The position numbers were made by a program, and so were the translations under genes. From the NCBI GenBank assembly GCA_022953095.1, contig JALJCR010000001.1, positions 1,708,501 to 1,772,500 of the forward strand: 64,000 nt of DNA. The letters run 5' to 3'. The notes beneath the pieces were generated by a model, which had not been told where the DNA came from, did no database searches, and saw only the letters and a program-made list of their open reading frames with translations. Source of the stretch: Qipengyuania sp. ABI-127-1. Lineage in GTDB: Bacteria; Pseudomonadota; Alphaproteobacteria; Sphingomonadales; Sphingomonadaceae. Numbering within the stretch: the stretch's first letter is position 1; each line of letters begins with the position of its first letter. Shown here in pieces: positions 47,158 through 56,507 of the stretch.

Positions 47158-47688
47158 ATGGCAGACACGGCCAAAGACAATGTCACCCCTATCAGCGCCG
47201 ACAGCAAATTGAGCGATGAGCAGAAGCGCGAACAATTGCGCGCTCGCATCGAGTCCGGGGAAAAGCGCAACGAGGAGCGCAGCCTGGCCGATCAGGCGAA
47301 AGACGTTGCCGACAGCGCGATCGAATTCACCAAGAAACACCCATTCGCTGTCGTCGGCGGCGTACTCGTCGCCGGGCTTGCGATTGGCGCCATGACACGC
47401 CCGGGCCGCAGACTCGGTCGACGCGGGAGTATTTGGGCCGGTCTCGCCGCAGATGCCGCCCTCGCCTACGGCGCGCGAATGATCGATGGCGTCGTCGATG
47501 GCGCTCAATATGCAGGCGACCGGGTGGAAGATCTCGGAGACAGCGCGGCGACCGCCGCTCGTGGTCTGCGCCGCGATACGGCCTATAAGCTCGATGTCGC
47601 CGGTGATGCCCTGCGCAGCTCGAGCCGCAAAGCAAGCCGCAAGGGCAGCCGTGCCTATCGCGCGTTGCGGACCCGCATCGCTCACTGA
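47158..47688 (+). CDS. Second DUF883-like protein of the stress operon
   Basis: A 176-residue protein. The N-terminal charged helix (DEQKREQLRARIESGEKRNE) leads to SLADQAKDVADSAIEFTKKHPFAVVGGVL, split here as ADQAKDVADSAIEFTKKHP then FAVVGGVLVAGLAIGA, which is the DUF883 TM signature. After the helix come a glycine-rich RPGRRLGRRGS loop, another hydrophobic patch and a Ser/Arg/Lys-rich tail (SSSRKASRKGSRAYRALRTR). Such a basic tail could bind RNA, DNA or acidic lipids. ATG at 47158 after GCGGAG. Ends with a strong terminator. Confidence 0.8.
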   Translation: MADTAKDNVTPISADSKLSDEQKREQLRARIESGEKRNEERSLADQAKDVADSAIEFTKKHPFAVVGGVLVAGLAIGAMTRPGRRLGRRGSIWAGLAADAALAYGARMIDGVVDGAQYAGDRVEDLGDSAATAARGLRRDTAYKLDVAGDALRSSSRKASRKGSRAYRALRTRIAH

Positions 47689-47713
47689 AAATCATAATTC
47701 GGTAGCATGCCGT

Positions 47714-47748
47714 AGCGGCGCGACGGGGTTGCCTGTCGCGCCGCTTTC
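47714..47748 (+). terminator. Terminator of the DUF883 operon
   Basis: A perfect 11-bp stem AGCGGCGCGAC/GTCGCGCCGCT around a ten-base loop, followed by a short TTC stretch. Confidence 0.75.
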
Positions 47749-47794
47749 GCTATGGCGCGCAACGATTCATTCCTCCCTAGAGAAAGATAATCCG

Positions 47795-48025
47795 ATGGAA
47801 GAAACCGAGAGCAAGCAGACGCTCTATCTGGTCATGGGCGGCCGTGTCGCAGACCCGCGCAGCGTCACCTTCGCCGATCCTGAGAGCCTTCACGTCGCCG
47901 GCGTGTTCAGCAGCTACGATGCTGCCGTCGATGCCTGGCGCTCGAATGCCCAGCGCACGGTCGACGATGCCGAAATGAAATATGTCATTGTCCACCTGCA
48001 CAAGCTGCTCGACCCCGGCGCCTGA
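47795..48025 (+). CDS. DUF4170 protein
   Basis: A 76-residue protein matching DUF4170, a small alphaproteobacterial family: TLYLVMGGRVADPRSVTF, then HVAGVFSSYDAAVDAWRSNA and a closing YVIVHLHKLLDP. No function is established. ATG at 47795 is preceded by AGAGAAAGATAA rather than a strong Shine-Dalgarno. It lies nine bases before the GNAT gene, so the two are likely cotranscribed. Confidence 0.8.
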   Translation: MEETESKQTLYLVMGGRVADPRSVTFADPESLHVAGVFSSYDAAVDAWRSNAQRTVDDAEMKYVIVHLHKLLDPGA

Positions 48026-48033
48026 ACTGGCCC

Positions 48034-48522
48034 ATGGCCTATTCCATAAGGCCATATCGGGACGATGACGCCGAGGCGTTGGCCGAGGTGATCGCCGCGG
48101 CGATTGCCGCCATTGGCCCGCACGCTTACTCACCCGAGCAGGTCGCTGCCTGGAGCGCGCGACATCCCGGTGCCGGACGGTACCGGGAGCGTGTGGCGGA
48201 AGGTCATGTGATCTTCGTAGCCACAGGCGCGGACGACCGCCCGGTCGCTTATGTCTTGATCGAGCCCGACGGTCATCTCGACCATCTCTACAACCACCCC
48301 GACCACACGCGGCGCGGTCTGGCGACGCAATTGCTCGCGCGCGCGGAAATCTATGCACAGGCACACGGCGTAGAGCGGCTCTATACCGAGGCGAGCGATC
48401 TCGCCCGCCCCGCTTTCGAGCGAGCAGGTTATGTCGTGACGAAAAAACGCGAATTCACCATCGCCCACGAGGGTCGGGATGTCCCGATCCACAACTGGGC
48501 GATGGAAAAGCGGCTCAGATGA
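48034..48522 (+). CDS. GNAT-family N-acetyltransferase
   Basis: A 162-residue GNAT domain. Motif order: [16 protein letters not shown] at the start, [20 protein letters not shown] (beta4 and beta5), the acetyl-CoA loop [15 protein letters not shown] (R/QxxGxG/A), and [18 protein letters not shown] at the end. Of the small-molecule or protein acetyltransferase type, with unknown acceptor. The 3' end overlaps the convergent greA by eight bases. Confidence 0.88.
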   Translation: MAYSIRPYRDDDAEALAEVIAAAIAAIGPHAYSPEQVAAWSARHPGAGRYRERVAEGHVIFVATGADDRPVAYVLIEPDGHLDHLYNHPDHTRRGLATQLLARAEIYAQAHGVERLYTEASDLARPAFERAGYVVTKKREFTIAHEGRDVPIHNWAMEKRLR

Positions 48523-48982
48523 ACTCGATCTTGTCGATCAGGTAGAACTTGTCTCCGGACGGAACGGTCACTTCCACCTCTTCTTCGAGCTGTTTGCCGA
48601 TCAACGCCCGTCCGAGGGGCGAATTGTAACTGATGCGTCCCTTCGCGGCATCGGCTTCGGTCTGCCCGACAATCTGGTATCTCACCGGTTTGTCGTCTTC
48701 GTCGAGCAGAGTGACCGTAGCGCCGAAGATCACCTTGTCGCCCGACAGCGTCGTCGGGTCGATGATCTGGGCGCGGCTGATCTTGTCTTCCAGCTCGCCG
48801 ATCATCGCCTCCACCTGGCCCTGACGTTCCTTGGCGGCGTGGTATTCGGCGTTTTCAGACAGATCGCCATGCGCGCGCGCTTCCTCGATCGCATCGACGA
48901 TCTTCGGGCGTTCGGCACGCAAGGTTTTCAGGTCCGCCGTGAGCTTTTCATAGCCCTCGGCCAGCATCGGCACTTTTTCCAT
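48515..48982 (-). CDS. greA: Transcript cleavage factor GreA
   Basis: A 155-residue GreA that rescues backtracked RNA polymerase. The N-terminal coiled coil carries the catalytic acid tip in [20 protein letters not shown] (the D/E pair). The C-terminal FKBP-like domain has [11 protein letters not shown] (here [12 protein letters not shown]), [14 protein letters not shown] and the closing [10 protein letters not shown]. Start ATG at 48980-48982 with AAAGGGG upstream; a longer form from 49024 is less likely. It is the last gene of the minus-strand group after carB. Confidence 0.95.
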   Translation of the reverse strand: MEKVPMLAEGYEKLTADLKTLRAERPKIVDAIEEARAHGDLSENAEYHAAKERQGQVEAMIGELEDKISRAQIIDPTTLSGDKVIFGATVTLLDEDDKPVRYQIVGQTEADAAKGRISYNSPLGRALIGKQLEEEVEVTVPSGDKFYLIDKIEFI

Positions 48983-49096
48983 CGGACCCCTTTTGTCCTT
49001 CCTGTTCGGCGCCTTCCGGGACAATTCGGACCCGGCCCGCCGGATTGCGGAAGCCGATCGATACGAATGTCGGGAGGGATAAGCGCGTGTTCTTCG

Positions 49097-52000
49097 TTAG
49101 CTATAATAGTCTTGCAACGAACGCACTTCAAGCTGATCGGGTGAAACCTCGGCCACGGCCTGCGCAACCGCGAGCGAGGCCGCCGCCGTGGTGTAATAAG
49201 GCAGCTTCTTTTCAAGCGCCGCCTCGCGGATGGATTTGCTGTCGAGCAGCGACTGCCAGCCCTCAGTCGTGTTGAAGATCAACTGCACCTCACCATCGAT
49301 AATCGCATCGACGATATGCGGGCGGCCTTCAGCAACCTTGTTGACCGGCTCGACCGCCAGACCCTGCTCGGCAAGATAGGTCTGCGTGCCCCCGGTGGCG
49401 ATGACCCGGAAGCCCTTGTCGAGCAGTGTCCGAACTGCGGGCACGATCAGCGGCTTGTCGGTATCCTTGACCGAAACGAACAGCGTCCCCGATTGCGGCG
49501 GTTTCATCCCCGCGCCAAGCTGCGACTTCAGGAAGGCCGGCGCAAAGCTGCGGTCGATGCCCATGACTTCGCCGGTCGATTTCATCTCGGGCGACAGGAT
49601 CGGATCGGCCCCCGGGAAGCGCGCAAAGGGGAAGACCGCCTCTTTCACCGCCATGTGATCGGGAGTGAGATCGAAGGGCTCGAAAGTGTGCAGTTCCTCA
49701 CCCGCCATGACGCGCGCGGCGACCTTGGCGATGGGCCGACCGATGGCCTTGGCGACAAAGGGCACCGTGCGGCTGGCGCGCGGGTTCACCTCGATCAGAT
49801 ACACTTCGCCTTCCTTCACCGCGAACTGCACGTTCATCAGGCCGCGGACCTCCAGCGCCTTGGCCAATTCGGTCGCCTGACGGGACATTTCCTCGATGAT
49901 GTCGGCGGGAAGGCTGTAAGGCGGCAGGGTGCAGGCGCTGTCGCCCGAATGGACCCCGGCTTCCTCGATATGCTGCATCACACCCGCGATGCGCACCTCG
50001 TTGCCATCGGCGACCACATCGACATCGCATTCGATCGCATCGCGCAGATACTGGTCGACCAGCACCGGGCTGTCGCCCGAGACGTTGACCGCCGTGTTGA
50101 TGTAATCATCGAGCTGGGCTTCACTGTCGACGATTTCCATCGCCCGCCCGCCAAGCACGTAGCTCGGACGCAGCAGCACCGGATAGCCGATCCGCGCGGC
50201 CACGGCGGCGGCCTCGTCGCGGCTCTTGGCGATACCGTTCATCGGCTGCATCAGCTTGAGCTGGTTGACCAGCTTGGCGAAGCGTTCGCGGTCTTCGGCC
50301 AAATCGATCGCATCGGGGCTGGTGCCGAGGATCGGGATGCCTTCGCGTTCCAGCGCGGCGGCGAGCTTGAGCGGGGTCTGCCCGCCGAACTGGACGATGA
50401 CGCCGACGACTTCACCCCTCGACATTTCGACGCGCATGATTTCGAGCACGTCTTCTTCGGTCAGCGGCTCGAAATAGAGGCGGTCGGACGTATCGTAATC
50501 GGTCGAGACAGTTTCCGGGTTGCAGTTGACCATGATCGTCTCGAACCCGGCCTCGGCCAGCGCGAAACAGGCGTGGACGCAGCAATAGTCGAACTCGATC
50601 CCCTGCCCGATGCGGTTCGGGCCGCCGCCGAGGATGACGATCTTCTTGCGGTCGGAGGGCATCGCCTCGTCTTCGGGCTCGCCGAAGCTGGGCGCTTCGT
50701 AGGTCGAGTACATATAGGGCGTGATCGCCTCGAACTCGGCGGCGCAGCTGTCGATGCGCTTGTAGACCGGATAGACGCCGAGCTTGCGGCGCAGATCGCG
50801 CACCTCCTGCTCGCTGGTCGCGCCCGCCATGGCACGCAATGCGTCGTGCAGCAGGCCCGAACGCTTGGCCTGGGTCTCGCCCAGACCGCCCGCGACACCC
50901 ACCGAACGCACCGCCAGCGTGGCAAGGCGCTTGTCGGAAAAGCCCATCGCCTTGAGGCGGCGCATTTCGGCGGCATCGCGCGGCAGGCCGTTGTGGCCGA
51001 TCATCTTTTCTTCATAGATGATCGCTTCGATCTGGCGCAGAAACCACGGGTCGAAACCGGTGATCTTGGCCACTTCCTCGACCGTGAAATCCTCGCGGAA
51101 GGCCTGGGCGATCTTGAGGATGCGGTCGGGCGTGCGCTTGCTGAGCGAGGCAGTGATGACCTCGCGGCTGACGCCTTCGAATTCGGTGATGCGGTTGAAC
51201 CCGTCGAGCCCGGTTTCGAGGCCGCGCAACGCCTTCTGCATCGATTCGGCGAAGCAGCGGCCGATCGCCATGACCTCGCCAACCGATTTCATCGCGGTCG
51301 ACAGCTCGTTCTTCGATCCCTTGAACTTCTCGAAGGCGAAGCGCGGGATCTTGGTGACGACGTAATCGATGGTCGGTTCGAACGATGCAGGAGTTGCGCC
51401 GGTGATCTCGTTCTGGATCTCGTCGAGCGTGTAGCCCACGGCAAGCTTCGCCGCGACGCGCGCGATGGGGAAGCCGGTGGCCTTGGATGCGAGCGCCGAG
51501 GACCGCGAAACGCGCGGGTTCATCTCGATCACGATCAGGCGGCCATCCTTCGGATTGACTGCGAACTGTACGTTCGAACCGCCTGTTTCCACACCGATTT
51601 CGCGCAGCACATTAATGCTGGCGGTGCGCATGATCTGGTATTCCTTGTCGGTCAGCGTCAGCGCCGGCGCGACGGTGATGGAATCGCCCGTATGCACGCC
51701 CATCGGATCGACGTTTTCGATCGAGCAGATGATGATGCAATTGTCCTTGCGGTCGCGCACCACCTCCATCTCATATTCCTTCCAGCCAAGGAGCGATTCC
51801 TCGATCAGGACTTCGGTGGTGGGCGATGCATCGAGACCCTCGCGCACGATCTTGTCGAACTCTGCCTTGTTGTAGGCGATGCCGCCGCCCGTCCCGCCCA
51901 GCGTGAAGCTGGGACGGATGATGGCGGGAAGGCCGGTGCGTTCGAGAACGGCGAAGGCCTCGTCCACCGTGTTCGCCACGCCGCTGCGCGCGCTTTCGAG

Positions 52001-52420
52001 GCCGATTTTGTCCATCGCCTCACGGAAGCGCTGGCGGTTCTCGGCCTTGTCGATGGCGTCGGCATCCGCGCCGATCATCTTCACGCCGAACTTCTCCAGC
52101 GTGCCGTCGTTGAACAGCGAGAGCGCACAATTCAGCGCCGTCTGCCCGCCCATCGTCGGCAGCACCGCGTCGGGGCGTTCCTTCTCGATGATCTTGGCGA
52201 CGATCTCGGGCGTGATCGGCTCCACATAGGTCGCGTCGGCCATTTCCGGATCGGTCATGATCGTGGCGGGGTTGGAGTTGACCAGGATGACCCGGTAGCC
52301 CTCCTCCTTCAGCGCCTTGATCGCCTGCGTGCCGGAATAATCGAACTCGCACGCCTGGCCGATGATGATCGGCCCGGCGCCAATGACGAGGATCGAGGAG
52401 ATGTCAGTGCGTTTGGGCAT
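49097..52420 (-). CDS. carB: Carbamoyl-phosphate synthase large subunit
   Basis: A 1107-residue CarB, making carbamoyl phosphate for pyrimidine and arginine synthesis with CarA. It has two ATP-grasp halves: [20 protein letters not shown] at the start and [20 protein letters not shown] (as [17 protein letters not shown]) at ~560. Both carry typical ATP-binding and metal motifs ([32 protein letters not shown]). The C-terminal allosteric MGS domain (~950-1107) includes [13 protein letters not shown] at 52418-52420 gives the standard start. It overlaps the upstream membrane-protein gene by 17 bases. Confidence 0.97.
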   Translation of the reverse strand: MPKRTDISSILVIGAGPIIIGQACEFDYSGTQAIKALKEEGYRVILVNSNPATIMTDPEMADATYVEPITPEIVAKIIEKERPDAVLPTMGGQTALNCALSLFNDGTLEKFGVKMIGADADAIDKAENRQRFREAMDKIGLESARSGVANTVDEAFAVLERTGLPAIIRPSFTLGGTGGGIAYNKAEFDKIVREGLDASPTTEVLIEESLLGWKEYEMEVVRDRKDNCIIICSIENVDPMGVHTGDSITVAPALTLTDKEYQIMRTASINVLREIGVETGGSNVQFAVNPKDGRLIVIEMNPRVSRSSALASKATGFPIARVAAKLAVGYTLDEIQNEITGATPASFEPTIDYVVTKIPRFAFEKFKGSKNELSTAMKSVGEVMAIGRCFAESMQKALRGLETGLDGFNRITEFEGVSREVITASLSKRTPDRILKIAQAFREDFTVEEVAKITGFDPWFLRQIEAIIYEEKMIGHNGLPRDAAEMRRLKAMGFSDKRLATLAVRSVGVAGGLGETQAKRSGLLHDALRAMAGATSEQEVRDLRRKLGVYPVYKRIDSCAAEFEAITPYMYSTYEAPSFGEPEDEAMPSDRKKIVILGGGPNRIGQGIEFDYCCVHACFALAEAGFETIMVNCNPETVSTDYDTSDRLYFEPLTEEDVLEIMRVEMSRGEVVGVIVQFGGQTPLKLAAALEREGIPILGTSPDAIDLAEDRERFAKLVNQLKLMQPMNGIAKSRDEAAAVAARIGYPVLLRPSYVLGGRAMEIVDSEAQLDDYINTAVNVSGDSPVLVDQYLRDAIECDVDVVADGNEVRIAGVMQHIEEAGVHSGDSACTLPPYSLPADIIEEMSRQATELAKALEVRGLMNVQFAVKEGEVYLIEVNPRASRTVPFVAKAIGRPIAKVAARVMAGEELHTFEPFDLTPDHMAVKEAVFPFARFPGADPILSPEMKSTGEVMGIDRSFAPAFLKSQLGAGMKPPQSGTLFVSVKDTDKPLIVPAVRTLLDKGFRVIATGGTQTYLAEQGLAVEPVNKVAEGRPHIVDAIIDGEVQLIFNTTEGWQSLLDSKSIREAALEKKLPYYTTAAASLAVAQAVAEVSPDQLEVRSLQDYYS

Positions 52421-53168
52421 TATCTTTTCTCTTGGAATTGGAGCGAACCGCCATCTCAACCCCGCTTTTGGGTATTACAAAATACCTTCCATCACTATCG
52501 AATGGAGGGCCCTCGCAGGAAGTAAGAATGGAAGCGGTACCCACCCAAACAACATACTCGATACTATCGCACCGGTTTGATGCCTCGCTTGGCAGGGTAG
52601 GAGAATTGCTTCGTGAAATCGTAATTTCGGCCGAGCGGAATGCTGACGAGAACGAGAAAAATGACAACGCTAAAAAGATGGCTAGAAACGAGAAAAACAC
52701 CCTTACCGTCTTGTCGCCTCGATAAAGCCTGAGCGTCGGACTAATGGACAAAGAGACCAAGAAAATTCCAGAAGTAGTAAGCAATGGTCGCTGAAGCTCA
52801 GACGCACCGACGAGGGCCATGATATCGTAGAAAGGACTCGATTTAAGCGTCGTGATGAGAAACAGGCCGCCCAAAGTAAACAACAATGCGGCGTGCAGGC
52901 GCTTCGAAATCCAACCGAATGCGAATCTTCCAAGCGAGTAGCCTAGCAGCACCGCGAGTAGCGGTAGGCCAAGCACTCCGAAGGCCTCGAGCGCACCAAT
53001 AATAACATCCGATGGACTAGCGACAATTGAGTAGCTAAGCCCCCAATTGGCAAATAGGATTACGTTCGAAGCAAACGAAAAGCCAGTGGCCAAAACCGAA
53101 AAAACGGCAACATACTTAATCGATTTCTCGAGCAGGTTCGTGGCGGGACTCTCTTGCTCCACACTCAC
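52404..53168 (-). CDS. Unknown membrane protein wedged between carA and carB
   Basis: A 254-residue protein of no recognised family. Start GTG at 53166-53168 overlaps the carA stop (GTGA); the end overlaps the carB start by 17 bases. It has about five TM helices (e.g. [75 protein letters not shown]) and a ~70-residue C-terminal soluble part with a Cys pair (SNRCDS, TSCEGP) that may be periplasmic. The DNA is poorer in GC than its neighbours (30 of 60 in line 52561 versus 42 of 60 in line 53401). It seems inserted, yet kept in frame with coupled signals. Confidence 0.7.
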   Translation of the reverse strand: MSVEQESPATNLLEKSIKYVAVFSVLATGFSFASNVILFANWGLSYSIVASPSDVIIGALEAFGVLGLPLLAVLLGYSLGRFAFGWISKRLHAALLFTLGGLFLITTLKSSPFYDIMALVGASELQRPLLTTSGIFLVSLSISPTLRLYRGDKTVRVFFSFLAIFLALSFFSFSSAFRSAEITISRSNSPTLPSEASNRCDSIEYVVWVGTASILTSCEGPPFDSDGRYFVIPKSGVEMAVRSNSKRKDNAQTH

Positions 53169-54343
53169 CCCAACATCCCCACGAATTTCTCGAACAGGTA
53201 GAAGCTGTCCTGCGGGCCGGGGCTTGCCTCGGGATGGTATTGCACGCCGAAGGCCTTCTTGCCCTTGATCGAAATGCCGCAATTGGTGCCGTCGAACAGC
53301 GATACGTGGGTCTGCTCCACATCATCGGGCAAGGTATCGGCGTCGACCGCGAAGCCGTGGTTCATGCTGGTGATCTCGACGAGGCCCTCGCTGTCGCCCC
53401 AATCGCTCCCGACGCGCTGGACGGGGTGGTTGGCGCCGCGGTGGCCCTGGAACATCTTGGCGGTCTTCGCACCCGCCGCAAGGCCGAGCATCTGGTGGCC
53501 GAGGCAAATGCCGAACAGCGGCACGTCCGCGTCCAGCAGCGCCTTGATCACTGGAACGGCGTATTCGCCCGTCGCCGCCGGATCGCCCGGACCGTTCGAG
53601 AGGAACACGCCATCGGGCTTCAGTGCCATGATCTCGTCGAAAGAGGTCCGCGCAGGCACCACGGTCACCTTCGCCCCAGCCTTCACGAGGTTGCGGAAGA
53701 TATTGTCCTTCGCGCCGTAATCGATCGCGACGACATGCGGCTTCTCCGCACTGCCGTTGGTATAGCCGAAGCCGAGTTGCCAGTGGCCGCCGGTCCAGTC
53801 TTCTTGGGCCTCGCGCGTCACGCCGGGGACGAGGTCGAGCCCTTCGAGCCCGCTCCATTCGGCGGCCTGCTTTTTCAGCGCCTTGAGGTCGAATTCACCC
53901 CGCGGACTGTACGCGATCACCGCATTGGGTGCGCCCGAAATACGGATGCGGCGGGTCAGCGCGCGCGTATCGACGCCCGACAGGCCGATCTTGCCGTGAT
54001 CCTTCATCCATTCGACGAATTCGTTCTGCGCGCGGAAGTTCGACTGCGGGGTCACTTCCTGCCGCGTGACGCAGCCGACTGCGCCGAGGCCGCGGCTTTC
54101 GTGGTCTTCCTCGTTCGCGCCGACATTGCCGATATGCGGGAAGGTGAAGGTGACGATCTGACTTTCATAGGAGGGATCGGTCATTACCTCCTGATAGCCG
54201 GTCATCGCGGTGTTGAAGCAGACTTCGCCCACAGCGGACCCGGTGGCGCCGAAGCCCTTGCCCCAAATGACCGTGCCGTCGCCCAGAACGAGGACTCCCG
54301 TGGCATCTTTAGGTTGCGCGTGCGAAGATGCGGACAGGGCCAT
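53165..54343 (-). CDS. carA: Carbamoyl-phosphate synthase small subunit
   Basis: A 392-residue CarA, the glutamine amidotransferase that supplies ammonia to CarB. The N-terminal domain starts GVLVLGDGTVIWGKGFGATG and has FNTAMTGYQEVMTDPSY. The class I GATase triad is present: Cys in FGICLGHQMLGLA, His/Glu in GVQYHPEASPGP. ATG at 54341-54343. Upstream is the divergent yqeY gene. Between carA and carB lies a membrane gene, so stoichiometric coupling must pass through it. Confidence 0.96.
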   Translation of the reverse strand: MALSASSHAQPKDATGVLVLGDGTVIWGKGFGATGSAVGEVCFNTAMTGYQEVMTDPSYESQIVTFTFPHIGNVGANEEDHESRGLGAVGCVTRQEVTPQSNFRAQNEFVEWMKDHGKIGLSGVDTRALTRRIRISGAPNAVIAYSPRGEFDLKALKKQAAEWSGLEGLDLVPGVTREAQEDWTGGHWQLGFGYTNGSAEKPHVVAIDYGAKDNIFRNLVKAGAKVTVVPARTSFDEIMALKPDGVFLSNGPGDPAATGEYAVPVIKALLDADVPLFGICLGHQMLGLAAGAKTAKMFQGHRGANHPVQRVGSDWGDSEGLVEITSMNHGFAVDADTLPDDVEQTHVSLFDGTNCGISIKGKKAFGVQYHPEASPGPQDSFYLFEKFVGMLG

Positions 54344-54429
54344 GGGCGCTCCGGGATAAAAAGGTTTCCAGCGATGTGTGCTAAGACCCAGCCGCTAGGG
54401 ACCTGCACGAGTCCCGTCAAGCGGAACCC

Positions 54430-54457
54430 TTGGCTTATGGGCACACTGGTCTAAATG
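54430..54457 (+). promoter_or_regulatory. Possible housekeeping promoter for yqeY
   Basis: TTGGCT at 54430-54435, a 16-base spacer, and TAAATG at 54452-54457 form a plausible sigma-70-type promoter 38 bases before the yqeY ATG. Confidence 0.35.
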
Positions 54458-54495
54458 AGCCGGTGAAATCAGACACCAACCACCCGGGAAACCCA

Positions 54496-54948
54496 ATGCT
54501 GCGCGAAAAAATCCAGGCCGAAACCGTCACCGCCATGAAGGCCAAGGACAAGGAACGCACCGCCGCGCTGCGCCTGATCGGCGCCAAGATCAAGGACCGC
54601 GACATCGAACTGCGCACGGCGGAGACCAAGCCCGAGGACGACGCATTGGTCACCGACGTGCTGCTCAAGATGGCGAAGCAGCGCCGCGAATCGATCGAGA
54701 TGTACGAGGACGGCGGCAGGCAGGAACTGGCCGATAAGGAAAAGGCCGAACTGGCCGTGATCGAAGAATTCCTGCCCAAACAGATGAGCGAGGAGGAGAC
54801 CCGCGCCGCGATCGCCGCGATCAAGGCCGACCTCGACGCCGAGGGCATGAAGGACATGGGCCGCGTGATGGGGGAACTTAAGAGCCGTCACGGCGCTACT
54901 CTGGACATGAGCAAGGCCAGCGGGCTGGTAAAGGAAGCGCTTTCATGA
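54496..54948 (+). CDS. GatB/YqeY-domain protein
   Basis: A 150-residue YqeY family protein, resembling the tail domain of GatB. Seen: TAMKAKDKERTAALRLIGAK, QRRESIEMYEDGGRQELADK, EFLPKQMSEEE and MGRVMGELKSRHG. Its role is not settled; an amidotransferase-like link to tRNA has been suggested. yqeY next to dnaG and rpoD is a conserved arrangement, here interrupted by three genes. ATG at 54496. The stop overlaps the following lipoprotein start (ATGA). Confidence 0.92.
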   Translation: MLREKIQAETVTAMKAKDKERTAALRLIGAKIKDRDIELRTAETKPEDDALVTDVLLKMAKQRRESIEMYEDGGRQELADKEKAELAVIEEFLPKQMSEEETRAAIAAIKADLDAEGMKDMGRVMGELKSRHGATLDMSKASGLVKEALS

Positions 54949-55703
54949 ACAGGATTTCGGTCGCCCTCCCCCTCGCCCCGGCGCTCGCTCTGATGCTGGC
55001 CGCCTGCGGTTCCGATGCGGACGATCCACCGACCGATCTTGAAACCGCCGAAAGCGACGGCGCTGCTGAAGCGCTGGCGCGCAATATCGAGGCGGTAGAT
55101 TTTCTCGATCTTGCACTGGGTGCGAAGATCGTCGGCCCACAGGGGCCGGAAGTGGAAGCCGCGCTGTCCAATCCGGAAGGTAATTTCGCCGATATGCGTA
55201 GTTATGTCGCCTGCCCGGCGGGCATGGCCGAATGCGACCCGGCGACCGCGCCCGAGGGCACGGTCTACACCTATGTCCACGTGGTCTATCCGGGCGAGGA
55301 CAACCAGCCCGACAGTGGTAGCGGCGAAGGCGCGGATTCCTCCGATGTCGAGCGCGCCACGGCTTTTCGCATGACGCGCCCGGCCATCGGCTTCACAGGC
55401 GCGGTCGGCTACTCCAAGGACGAGGCGATGGCCGCGATCGGCGCCAAGGCCGATGTCGTGATTACCTGCGACGATGGCGCATTGGTCTGGACCGTCAGCG
55501 CAGGCGATGGCGGCGACCAGTGGGAACAGGCCGAACCGCTTACCTTCTGGTGGCAATCGACGGTGCCGCCTGCCGGTCCGGTCGAGGCTTATGCGATCGA
55601 GGCCAACTATACGATGGCCATGGGAAATGGGCCTTACCCCGGCGAGGCACCCGATGCGGTCAATGCCTGCGATCGCGACACCGTTCCCGGTCGCGAAGGA
55701 TGA
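54945..55703 (+). CDS. Predicted lipoprotein, tandem paralogue 1
   Basis: A 252-residue lipoprotein with lipobox MLAACG. Body conserved with the next gene: GAKIVGPQGPEVE, SYVACPAGMAECDP, PEGTVYTYVHVV, GFTGAVGYSKDEA, LTFWWQSTVPPAGPVEAY. The two cysteines in ACPAGMAEC could form a disulfide. I recognise no named family. Probably periplasmic, tethered to a membrane. It is translationally coupled to yqeY and lies between it and dnaG. Confidence 0.75.
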   Translation: MNRISVALPLAPALALMLAACGSDADDPPTDLETAESDGAAEALARNIEAVDFLDLALGAKIVGPQGPEVEAALSNPEGNFADMRSYVACPAGMAECDPATAPEGTVYTYVHVVYPGEDNQPDSGSGEGADSSDVERATAFRMTRPAIGFTGAVGYSKDEAMAAIGAKADVVITCDDGALVWTVSAGDGGDQWEQAEPLTFWWQSTVPPAGPVEAYAIEANYTMAMGNGPYPGEAPDAVNACDRDTVPGREG

Positions 55704-55707
55704 CCCG

Positions 55708-56400
55708 ATGATGCGCTTCGTGTCCCTTGCCGTATCCGGAATTGCCTTTGCCCTGGCCTCGTGCGGCTCTCCCGAGCCGGAGCCCGCGCCTACCCCGACC
55801 CCGACCGTCGCTGCACCGCGCACCCTCGTCGGCGCAGATCTCGATCTGTCGACGCTCGGCGCGAAGATCGCCGGGCCGCAAGGATCGGAGGTCGAAACTG
55901 TCCTCAGCGCACGCAACCGCCAGGTCGGTACGCTGGTAAGCTACGTCGCTTGCCCCGCCGGTGTGGAGGACTGCAAGCCAGGCGAGATGCCCGAAGGGAC
56001 AGTCTACACTTATGTTCACACGGTGACGCTGGCAGAAGAAAGCGACACCAGAGACGCTGACGACGGCCCCGAAGTCGTGGAAGCCCCACCCACCTTGTTT
56101 CGCACGATACGCAAGGCAGCGGGCTTCAACCAGTCGATCGGGTATTCCACCGCCGAGGCCGAGGCCGTGCTGGGCGATCCCGATGCGATCTCGATCAGCA
56201 ACGATAATGGCAGCCTGATCTGGCGCGTGGTTCGCGGATCGGGATGGAAGCCCGGCGGCACGGTGACCTTCTGGTGGCAATCGACCTTGCCCCCGCAAGG
56301 ACCGGCAGAAGCCTATCTGTTCGAAGTCGACGGCAATCAGGTCGCGGCGACAGGCCCCTTCCCGCCTGAGGATAAGCCTGTGGAGGGCTCGCGCAACTAA
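55708..56400 (+). CDS. Predicted lipoprotein, tandem paralogue 2
   Basis: A 230-residue paralogue of the preceding gene: lipobox ALASCG, a proline/threonine linker (PEPEPAPTPTPTVAAP), then GAKIAGPQGSEVE, SYVACPAGVEDCKP, PEGTVYTYVHTV, GFNQSIGYSTAEAEA, and VTFWWQSTLPPQGPAEAY. The first ATG at 55708 and a second at 55711 are adjacent. Starts four bases after the stop of paralogue 1. Same unknown role; the strong match of the ACPAG...C core suggests a shared ligand or partner. Confidence 0.75.
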   Translation: MMRFVSLAVSGIAFALASCGSPEPEPAPTPTPTVAAPRTLVGADLDLSTLGAKIAGPQGSEVETVLSARNRQVGTLVSYVACPAGVEDCKPGEMPEGTVYTYVHTVTLAEESDTRDADDGPEVVEAPPTLFRTIRKAAGFNQSIGYSTAEAEAVLGDPDAISISNDNGSLIWRVVRGSGWKPGGTVTFWWQSTLPPQGPAEAYLFEVDGNQVAATGPFPPEDKPVEGSRN

Positions 56401-56409
56401 TTGCACGGA

Positions 56410-56436
56410 CCACTCGACTTCGCTCGAGGCGAACGG
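56410..56436 (+). repeat. GIY-YIG-associated repeat, copy 1
   Basis: A 27-base copy starting CCACTCGACTTCGCTCGAGG and ending CGAACGG, the more diverged member. With copy 2 it forms an inverted doublet that can fold into a hairpin, 24 bases apart. Confidence 0.8.
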
Positions 56437-56460
56437 CACACTGGTGGAATCCCAAAACAT

Positions 56461-56489
56461 CCGTTCGTGTCGAGCGCAGTCGAGACACG
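56461..56489 (-). repeat. GIY-YIG-associated repeat, copy 2
   Basis: A 29-base copy, CCGTTCGTGTCGAGCGCAGT followed by CGAGACACG, in inverted orientation. It matches copy 3 at 28 of 29 bases once reverse-complemented. It ends 19 bases before the GIY-YIG start codon. Confidence 0.9.
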
Positions 56490-56507
56490 TTGCCCTGGAC
56501 AACCGCG

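Noticed and set aside
49316-52525. A 1069-codon open frame on the plus strand opposite carB
   Set aside because: It is the antisense of an unmistakable CarB; long antisense frames are expected in GC-rich codon-biased DNA, and its composition (His/Arg/Asp/Leu-rich) matches no family.
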